Shown here: in pieces, positions 59,352-64,000 of the stretch | Position numbering within the stretch: the stretch's first letter is position 1 | How the letters are laid out: each line of letters begins with the position of its first letter | Assembly (NCBI GenBank): GCA_041395865.1 | Contig: JAWKZQ010000003.1 | Coordinates: forward strand, 124,001-188,000 | DNA from: IMCC2047 sp041395865 | GTDB lineage: Bacteria; Pseudomonadota; Gammaproteobacteria; Pseudomonadales; IMCC2047 | DNA: 64,000 nucleotides | Direction: 5' to 3' | Notes under the pieces: generated by a model | What the model saw: the letters and a program-made list of their open reading frames with translations, nothing else | Told to the model about the DNA's origin: nothing | Database searches by the model: none | Translations under genes and position numbers: made by a program

Positions 59352-59475
59352 TTCTTTTCCTGCCAGGAAACGTCTATTTATCTTTGCAACCCTAGTAGCT
59401 GAATGTGATATTTTTGTTACAGTAATGGCGCATATTCATCGTATACACACAAAAATTCATCAAATGTGATGCATT

Positions 59476-59552
59476 CGGAGTGTAGCTCAGCCTGGTAGAG
59501 CACTACGTTCGGGACGTAGGGGCCGGAGGTTCAAATCCTCTCACTCCGACCA
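59476..59552 (+). tRNA. tRNA-Pro (CGG)
   Basis: 77 nt with encoded CCA. Acceptor CGGAGTG pairs with CACTCCG. The anticodon stem CTACG/CGTAG holds TTCGGGA with anticodon CGG, and the T-loop is GTTCAAA. Confidence 0.97.
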
Positions 59553-59619
59553 ATGAGGCTGTGGAAGGGGTTTTTAACTATCGAATAATGGTGGCTTAGA
59601 TCTTTTTAAGAGGTTGGGT

Positions 59620-59679
59620 TTGACAGAGATCGCAATATTGCATATCTTATGTATATACAATGCATATTAAATGTATTGT
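59620..59679 (+). promoter_or_regulatory. Promoter and inverted-repeat operator candidate before the small RHH gene
   Basis: TTGACA (59620-59625), 17-bp spacer, TATCTT (59643-59648). Immediately at the predicted start of transcription lies the near-perfect inverted repeat ACAATGCAT (59657-59665), ATTAA, ATGTATTGT (59671-59679). Its place fits an autoregulatory operator for the ribbon-helix-helix protein encoded next. Confidence 0.6.
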
Positions 59680-59708
59680 GTTTTTAAATTTACTAGAAGA
59701 ATTCGGGA

Positions 59709-59879
59709 ATGCCTACGAAAAAACCGCGTAAAAAAGCTGTGAAAAAAGATAGCCAGTTGGTTATCCGAATCAACGCAGAGGAAAGGGATGCCTTCGTTTC
59801 TTTGTGTGAGGATCTCGATACCAGCGCGGCACGGGAGATCCGCCGGTTTATTCGTCGATTCCTGGACGAACATGAATAA
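59709..59879 (+). CDS. Small ribbon-helix-helix DNA-binding protein candidate, 56 aa
   Basis: ATG 59709 to TAA 59877-59879. A Lys/Arg-rich N-terminus (MPTKKPRKKAVKKD) is followed by a short beta strand SQLVIRINAEERDAF and two helices (VSLCEDLDTSAAREIRRFIR), the pattern of a ribbon-helix-helix domain of the Arc/MetJ/CopG class. Length matches. The next gene starts 22 bp downstream on the same strand. No toxin-like gene is present, so an antitoxin role is not supported. Family membership is inferred from pattern only. Confidence 0.6.
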   Translation: MPTKKPRKKAVKKDSQLVIRINAEERDAFVSLCEDLDTSAAREIRRFIRRFLDEHE

Positions 59880-59901
59880 CGAAACCCAAGGAGAAATGGT
59901 T

Positions 59902-60024
59902 ATGGCTAAGGCCTCGAAAAAAGTAAAGTCGCTGAAGAAAGAAATCAAAGCAAGGAAGACGAAAATTTCCAAACAACAAGGCAAGTTGAAAAAGCTGAAG
60001 AAAGCGCTGAAAAAAGCCGCTTAA
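59902..60024 (+). CDS. Small lysine-rich helical protein, 40 aa
   Basis: ATG 59902, with AAGGAG eight bases upstream (ATG 59896 is too close to that site), ends TAA 60022-60024. The product has about 18 lysines in 40 residues (KVKSLKKEIKARKTKISKQQ; GKLKKLKKALKKAA), a leucine/isoleucine heptad pattern and no aromatic residues, so a single basic coiled-coil helix that could bind nucleic acid. Followed by a very strong terminator, with the RHH gene upstream: together a compact two-gene unit. Function unknown. Confidence 0.65.
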   Translation: MAKASKKVKSLKKEIKARKTKISKQQGKLKKLKKALKKAA

Positions 60025-60053
60025 AATACTACGTAACTCCATTTTGAGTTTTT

Positions 60054-60087
60054 GACGCCATAAAGAAATTTATGGCGTCTTTTTTTA
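60054..60087 (+). terminator. Strong intrinsic terminator of the small-protein unit
   Basis: GACGCCATAAA and TTTATGGCGTC pair perfectly around GAAA, followed by eight T residues. It also lies 3 bp from the convergent lysR stop. Confidence 0.95.
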
Positions 60088-60089
60088 AC

Positions 60090-60971
60090 TCAATGCGTTT
60101 CAAACTTTTCCTTTAAGTAATCTATCATCAACTTGACCTTCGCCGGTGTGAACCGGCTCGACAGGCGTAATGCGTAGAGATGCGTCGGTTCTGGTGTAAA
60201 GTCGGGGAGAATGATCCGTAACTGTTTGTAATTCAGGGCTGTGTTTACGATAAAACGCGGCAACATCACGATGCCGACCCCTGCAACGGCGGCATCACAG
60301 AGCACCTTGCCGTTATTGGCGATCAGTTGACCCTGGAAATGCGACGCTTCGCTGGCAGGATACCCGCGGCCTTTGTTTTGGGTGAGACTGTAATGCAGGC
60401 AATGGTGATCACGAAGGTCGTCATAGTCTTGCGGTTCACCATGCATTTCCAGGTATTCCGGTGACGCGCAATAGACAAACTCGATTGGGCAGAGCGGGGT
60501 GGCTACCAGCGACGAATCCTTAAGATCGCCGATACGTAATGCAATGTCGATACCTTCGGCGTATAAATCCGTATGGCGGTCATCAAGTACCAGGTCGATG
60601 TGGATTCCGGGGTGGCGTTTCAGAAACTCGGGAAGCAGGGGGGAAAAGCGCTCCAGTCCAAAACTCATTGGTGCAGCAACTCGCAGGCTGCCGCTAATCA
60701 CTGCATTCCCGGCTTTAAGCCGCTCTTCAGATTCCTGTAAGCCGATTAATACATTCTGTACATCGTCGTAATACTGCCGGCCTGCATCGGTCAGGCGCAT
60801 GGTACGGGTCGTGCGGTTCAATAACCGCGTTTCCATCGCTTCCTCCAGTGCAGAAATGCGACGACTGATGCTGGCGGTGCTGGTGTTCAACCTATCCGCC
60901 GCCTTGTTAAAACTGCCTGTTTCGACTACGGCAATAAAAGTGTGTAAATCAGTCAGGGTATATTGTTTCAT
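60090..60971 (-). CDS. LysR-family transcriptional regulator
   Basis: 293 aa. N-terminal helix-turn-helix (LHTFIAVVETGSFNKAADRL, then NTSTASISRRISALEE) and a periplasmic-binding-protein-like effector domain (90-293) with RVAAPMSFGLERFSPLLPEF and DLVLDDRHTDLYAEGIDIAL. Belongs to the CrgA/AaeR-like branch. It is divergent from the pirin-nitroreductase pair, 100 bp apart, so is the likely regulator of those genes. A 14-bp palindrome lies between. Confidence 0.93.
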   Translation of the reverse strand: MKQYTLTDLHTFIAVVETGSFNKAADRLNTSTASISRRISALEEAMETRLLNRTTRTMRLTDAGRQYYDDVQNVLIGLQESEERLKAGNAVISGSLRVAAPMSFGLERFSPLLPEFLKRHPGIHIDLVLDDRHTDLYAEGIDIALRIGDLKDSSLVATPLCPIEFVYCASPEYLEMHGEPQDYDDLRDHHCLHYSLTQNKGRGYPASEASHFQGQLIANNGKVLCDAAVAGVGIVMLPRFIVNTALNYKQLRIILPDFTPEPTHLYALRLSSRFTPAKVKLMIDYLKEKFETH

Positions 60972-60990
60972 TATTTGTAACAGTTAATTT

Positions 60991-61004
60991 AATAAGTGCT
61001 TATT
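60991..61004. promoter_or_regulatory. LysR-type operator candidate
   Basis: AATAAGTGCTTATT is a perfect inverted repeat containing a T-N11-A core, 20 bp upstream of the lysR start and 68 bp before the pirin ATG. Confidence 0.55.
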
Positions 61005-61071
61005 TATCTCGCTATTTAAACCAATGATACTGGCCTCATCAACCCTTGTAACGTATTTAAGGAGGTTTCAG

Positions 61072-61773
61072 ATGTTAACGATTCGGCGGGCTAACGAGCG
61101 TGGACATTTCACGAACGATTGGCTTGATTCTTATCACAGCTTTTCTTTCGGCGATTATTTCGATCCCGCGCACATGGGGTTTTCGGCGTTGCGGGTCATT
61201 AATGAAGACCGCATCCTTCCTGAAGGCGGGTTTGCAACACACCCCCATCGCAATATGGAGATTATCACTTATGTCATGGCCGGTGAGTTGGCCCATAAGG
61301 ATAGCATGGGCAACGGCAGTATTATCGGCCCCGGCGAGGTGCAACGCATGTCGGCCGGGAAAGGTGTCCGCCACTCGGAGTTTAACCCTTCCGGGGAAAA
61401 TGAGACGCACCTGCTGCAAATCTGGCTGCAACCTAAAGTAAAAGGTATTGAACCGGGTTATGAGCAAAAGGCTTTCGCTGACGAAGAGAAACAGGGACAA
61501 CTAAAACTACTGGTTTCAAGTGACGGTCGATCAGGCTCAGTAACGGTTCACAGCGATGCCTCGTTATAGAGCGCTCGATTGGCTGAACAGGAAACTGTTG
61601 AATACAGGCTTGCCGATGACCGGATTGCTTACGTTTACGTTGCACAGGGCCGTGTTGACCTCAATGGAGACCAGCTGGAAGCCGGCGATGCAGCCGGACT
61701 GGTTGAGGCTAAAAGCATAAGCCTGACCGGCATCGACGATGCCGAAATACTGTTATTTGATTTACCTGAGTGA
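61072..61773 (+). pseudogene. Pirin family cupin, interrupted by one in-frame amber codon
   Basis: Pirin-like two-cupin protein; bacterial pirins can act as quercetin dioxygenases or protein-interaction partners. ATG 61072 follows AAGGAGG. The N-cupin has the metal ligands in THPHRNMEIITYV and GVRHSEFNPS. At 61567-61569 a TAG sits where homologues have Tyr (the context reads DASL-stop-SARLAEQETVEYRL). The same frame continues to TGA 61771-61773 with an intact second cupin end. One base change (TAT to TAG) explains it. Without read-through the product is a 165-aa N-terminal piece. Confidence 0.85.
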
Positions 61774-61782
61774 GGTACTGGT

Positions 61783-62361
61783 ATGAAAAATCCCGTTGAT
61801 TATCCAATCCATAAAGTATTACGCAATCGCTGGAGTCCCTACGCCATTGATGCGCAGCGTAATGTCAGCAAGGAAGAGTTGATCAGTCTGTTTGAGGCGG
61901 CGCGTTGGACAATGTCCTCCTACAATGCCCAGCCGTGGCGTTATATCGTAGGAGTACGCGGCCAGAATGACGAGGTGTGGCAACAGGTTTACGAGGTGCT
62001 GCTGGAGGGTAATCAGCCCTGGGCAAAGAATGCGCCGGTGCTGGCTTTGGGCTTAGTCGAACACAATTTTGAATATAACGGCAAACCCAATAAAGCAGCT
62101 GTGCATGATTTGGGGGCGGCTTCGGCTGCGTTGACCTTCGAAGCGACGGCGCGTGGAATGGTGGTTCACCAGATGATAGGGATTAATCCGGAGAAAGCCC
62201 GCCAAACCTTTAAGCTGGATGATTCCGTCGAGCCTTTTACCGGTTTGGCAATTGGTTACCAGGGTTCATCTGGCAGTCTACCCAATGATTTGGCGTCGCG
62301 TGATGAACGTAAACGTGAGCGTAAGCTCCTGGATGAAATCATTTTATTCGGCAGCCTGTAA
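61783..62361 (+). CDS. Nitroreductase family protein
   Basis: 192 aa, FMN-dependent. Opens DYPIHKVLRNRWSPYAID; FMN contacts in EAARWTMSSYNAQPWRYIVG near 38, and DLGAASAALTFEATARGMVV near 112. C-terminal GYQGSSGSLPNDLASRDERK is typical of the subgroup, often annotated as a malonic semialdehyde reductase- or NfsB-like oxidoreductase without proven substrate. It follows the pirin gene by 9 bp, so both are probably controlled by the divergent LysR protein. It is a different subgroup from the YdjA-type gene at 35408. Confidence 0.92.
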   Translation: MKNPVDYPIHKVLRNRWSPYAIDAQRNVSKEELISLFEAARWTMSSYNAQPWRYIVGVRGQNDEVWQQVYEVLLEGNQPWAKNAPVLALGLVEHNFEYNGKPNKAAVHDLGAASAALTFEATARGMVVHQMIGINPEKARQTFKLDDSVEPFTGLAIGYQGSSGSLPNDLASRDERKRERKLLDEIILFGSL

Positions 62362-62414
62362 TCCGATTTACAGGCTGTAGGCCTTAAGTGACGCTGTAAA
62401 GCGTCACGTTTTTT
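62352..62414 (+). terminator. Tandem hairpins ending the pirin-nitroreductase unit
   Basis: First CAGCCTGTAA/TTACAGGCTG (62352-62377), overlapping the stop codon. Then GTGACGC/GCGTCAC (62388-62407) around TGTAAA, followed by GTTTTTTT. The second is a good intrinsic terminator. Confidence 0.9.
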
Positions 62415-62469
62415 TACATATTCTGAAAATAGATATAGAAGTATCTTTATAAAACAATAGGTTATAAAT

Positions 62470-62484
62470 TGGCACGCTTTGTGC
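62470..62484 (+). promoter_or_regulatory. Sigma-54 (-24/-12) promoter of the PEP-CTERM gene
   Basis: TGGCACGCTTTGTGC: the -24 TGGCACG is perfect and the -12 GTGC has one mismatch to TTGC. GG (62471-62472) and GC (62483-62484) are ten bases apart, as required. The start of transcription would be near 62496, 26 bp before the ATG. PEP-CTERM genes are known to be controlled by the sigma-54 activator PrsR. Confidence 0.8.
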
Positions 62485-62521
62485 TTTTAGAGGAGAAATC
62501 AAAAAAACCGGGACTTTTTCT

Positions 62522-63244
62522 ATGTTCAAAAAAATTGCACTGTTTGCCGCGACACTCGTTTTTACCGCAGCGGCCCAGGCTGACGTAATTGCGGTATACG
62601 GCTCCAACTCAAATGCAAACGTTGTTACCTTCTTGAATAACAATGGCCATACGGCTACCAATTTTGGTAGCGCTGCCCCAACAGCGGCCCAGCTGGTGGG
62701 TGTGGATGCTGTTATTAACCTGCGTGGCAACGGTAACGCTGATGTGGCCAACTTTGTCAATAACGGTGGTTTGCTGATCACTGAATGGCAAGGGGCCGAG
62801 TGGGCGCTGGATACGGCTAACCTGCTTAACGCTGATGGTGGAGGCAACCTTTCTATCGGTACAAATACGCCAATCACTCACACGGCTGCGGGTCTTGTTC
62901 TGGGCTTGGGCGATGGCTTAGCGAATCCGTTTGCCGATGGCCCCAGAACCCAGTTCCAGTGGACACTGGGCAACATTGGCGCGGGCGTTGATATCCTGGC
63001 TACTCGCCCCGGTGATATCGCAACGATTATTGGTGGTGTTTCCGGTTCTGGTTATGCGTTGATTAACTCCCTCGACTGGGCTGACAGCTTCCCCAGCAAC
63101 GGAAGTGTCAGCGGTACATGGTTATTGAATGCGCTTAATATCGAGCTTGGTGAAAATCGCGTTCCTGTAGTGAACACTGTCGCACTGTTGGGTCTAGGCC
63201 TGGTTGGTTTATCGCTTGTACGTCGCAGAGCGAAAAACGCTTAA
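62522..63244 (+). CDS. PEP-CTERM sorting domain protein
   Basis: 240-aa exported protein. Signal peptide MFKKIALFAATLVFTAAAQA, then a Gly/Asn/Ala-rich body without cysteines (VIAVYGSNSNANVVTFLNN; FVNNGGLLITEWQGAEW), reminiscent of glutamine-amidotransferase-like or ThuA-like folds but without catalytic residues. The C-terminus VPVVNTVALLGLGLVGLSLV followed by RRRAKNA is a PEP-CTERM tripartite tail (VPxxNT motif, helix, Arg cluster), the target of exosortase and release to an exopolysaccharide matrix. No exosortase gene is in the window. Expression from a sigma-54 promoter is predicted. Confidence 0.82.
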   Translation: MFKKIALFAATLVFTAAAQADVIAVYGSNSNANVVTFLNNNGHTATNFGSAAPTAAQLVGVDAVINLRGNGNADVANFVNNGGLLITEWQGAEWALDTANLLNADGGGNLSIGTNTPITHTAAGLVLGLGDGLANPFADGPRTQFQWTLGNIGAGVDILATRPGDIATIIGGVSGSGYALINSLDWADSFPSNGSVSGTWLLNALNIELGENRVPVVNTVALLGLGLVGLSLVRRRAKNA

Positions 63245-63266
63245 CCGGTTAAGCAGTTGTGATTTT

Positions 63267-63296
63267 AAAAAACGGGCCTTTGGCCCGTTTTTTTTG
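63267..63296 (+). terminator. Intrinsic terminator after the PEP-CTERM gene
   Basis: AAAAACGGGCC and GGCCCGTTTTT pair around TTT, continuing into eight T residues. Confidence 0.95.
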
Positions 63297-63423
63297 TTTT
63301 GAGCTTTATCCTCAACTTATCCAGACCGTTTTCTGCTGTTGATTACAGTCAAATCCCTGCGTTCGGTATCCCCCTAAAATCTGCTGGTAAATCCACTTTA
63401 ACTGACACGGATTTTTGACTGCT

Positions 63424-63837
63424 ATGACCTACGAAGACAGAGCCTTTGTGTTGGCGCCCCTTGCGATGCCTTTTGCCTTTCTTTCCTATGCCTGGTTTCT
63501 GGGATTATCAGGCTTTACTCTTGATCAGGGCTTGATGAGCTATTTGGGTACAGTTTTGATCATCATTATTGGTGGTTTGCCGGTGGTGTATGTGTATGAG
63601 TTTTTTATCGCCTACCGTTTTTACCGGCTGTTATTGAAAAAAGGCAAGATAAACATTTTTTCAATCGTTTTTGGTGCGGCCCTAATGGCAGATATCCCCA
63701 TCCTGATGATCATGCCTTTCAAGGGCTTTACCAGTGTTTCCGTTGCTTTCCAGCTGTTTACCTTTACCGGGATGGCTGTGGGCTTAACCTTCTGGATTTT
63801 ATTAAAACGCGGGGAGAGAAAAGCCGCGCATAAGTGA
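63424..63837 (+). CDS. Small membrane protein of unknown function
   Basis: 137 aa from ATG 63424 (MTYEDRAFVLAPLAMPF); TTG 63415 would add three residues. Four hydrophobic helices at about 10-30, 41-62, 80-100 and 107-130, with a short basic C-terminus (LKRGERKAAHK). No family recognised. It stands alone after the PEP-CTERM terminator and converges on the last gene. Confidence 0.75.
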   Translation: MTYEDRAFVLAPLAMPFAFLSYAWFLGLSGFTLDQGLMSYLGTVLIIIIGGLPVVYVYEFFIAYRFYRLLLKKGKINIFSIVFGAALMADIPILMIMPFKGFTSVSVAFQLFTFTGMAVGLTFWILLKRGERKAAHK

Positions 63838-63843
63838 AGAGGA

Positions 63844-64000
63844 TTATTCATCCTCCAGAAAATTATGTGTCTGGGCGTAGTTTAAACGGGTTCGGAAACG
63901 ATCCGCTTTCTGGGCGAAGTACATCGCGATCATGCAGCCCGCCTGCAGGCCGTAAAGAATCATAAAGCAGACACTGTAAAAGCCAGTAATATCAACGGCC
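63844..64000 (-). CDS. Partial membrane protein, C-terminal 52 residues
   Basis: Open minus-strand frame from the window end to TAA at 63846-63844. The visible part begins AVDITGFYSVCFMILYGLQA, continues GCMIAMYFAQKADRFRTRL and ends NYAQTHNFLEDE: a final membrane helix followed by a polar tail. The 5' end is outside the window; family not recognised. Good coding character and the convergent position (6 bp after the previous stop) support it. Confidence 0.55.
   Translation of the reverse strand, partial: AVDITGFYSVCFMILYGLQAGCMIAMYFAQKADRFRTRLNYAQTHNFLEDE

Noticed and set aside
59709..60024. Toxin-antitoxin pair
   Set aside because: The second protein is a 40-aa lysine helix without any toxin fold, so only the RHH part would fit; the evidence is too thin.
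1..64000. CRISPR array or prophage
   Set aside because: No regularly spaced repeats, integrase, capsid or tail genes were seen; the only mobile trace is the IS3 remnant.

Overview
This window reads as a chromosomal segment of a Gram-negative gammaproteobacterium. The gene order topA - small protein - lexA - nagZ - methylthioinosine phosphorylase - csiV-like - mfd - gap - nqrABCDEF - apbE - nqrM - sthA is, from memory, the order found in Pseudomonas and its relatives. A Na+-pumping NQR, an encapsulin-type ferritin-like protein and a PEP-CTERM protein suggest a marine or aquatic lineage near Cellvibrionales/Pseudomonadales; genus and species cannot be fixed from the sequence. Base composition looks moderate (about half GC by eye), with AT-rich intergenic patches.

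Layout. 1-25 kb is conserved housekeeping: topoisomerase I, the SOS repressor LexA with two perfect tandem LexA boxes, a LOG-family protein, an L,D-transpeptidase, a decayed IS3-type insertion sequence with recognisable ends, nagZ (frameshifted), an MscS channel, MTI phosphorylase, CsiV-like protein, Mfd, a long-form GAPDH, the complete nqrABCDEF operon with its maturation genes apbE and nqrM, and the soluble transhydrogenase. 24.7-35.4 kb holds rsd/algQ, hspQ, prc, an FKBP lipoprotein, apeB-hemH-methyladenine glycosylase, tRNA-Glu and tRNA-Gly, fadD, and a yadGH-type ABC transporter whose ATPase is broken at its C-terminus. 35.4-38.5 kb is an unusual patch: an intact YdjA-type nitroreductase, a frameshifted PAS-GGDEF gene behind a sigma-54-type promoter, a fragment of a second nitroreductase, a 91-aa helical protein and an orphan EncFtn-like protein. 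An 83-bp junction occurs twice here.

38.8-52.5 kb holds tRNA-Ser, a zinc-ribbon TPR membrane protein, a Lon-family protease, ubiT facing ubiUV (O2-independent ubiquinone synthesis), and a tight run fbaB - Zn-alcohol dehydrogenase - HlyD adaptor - ABC ATPase - two FtsX-type permeases, followed by an aldehyde dehydrogenase. Good FNR/Anr boxes sit in class II position before gap and ubiT, and a weaker one before ubiUV, so the window carries part of a low-oxygen regulon. 53.9-64 kb holds a Cu/Zn-type permease, a NodU-type carbamoyltransferase, an intergenic region with a DnaA-box pair, an EAL-CBS-GGDEF protein, tRNA-Pro, a two-gene unit of very small basic proteins with its own promoter and inverted-repeat operator candidate, a LysR regulator divergent from a pirin gene carrying an in-frame amber codon, a nitroreductase, a PEP-CTERM protein behind a sigma-54 promoter, and two small membrane proteins (the last cut by the window end).

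Several genes (nagZ, the yadG-like ATPase, the PAS-GGDEF gene) are broken by one- or two-base losses, mostly explicable as homopolymer shortening; these may be real lesions or sequencing errors. No CRISPR array, prophage, integrase or rRNA was seen.
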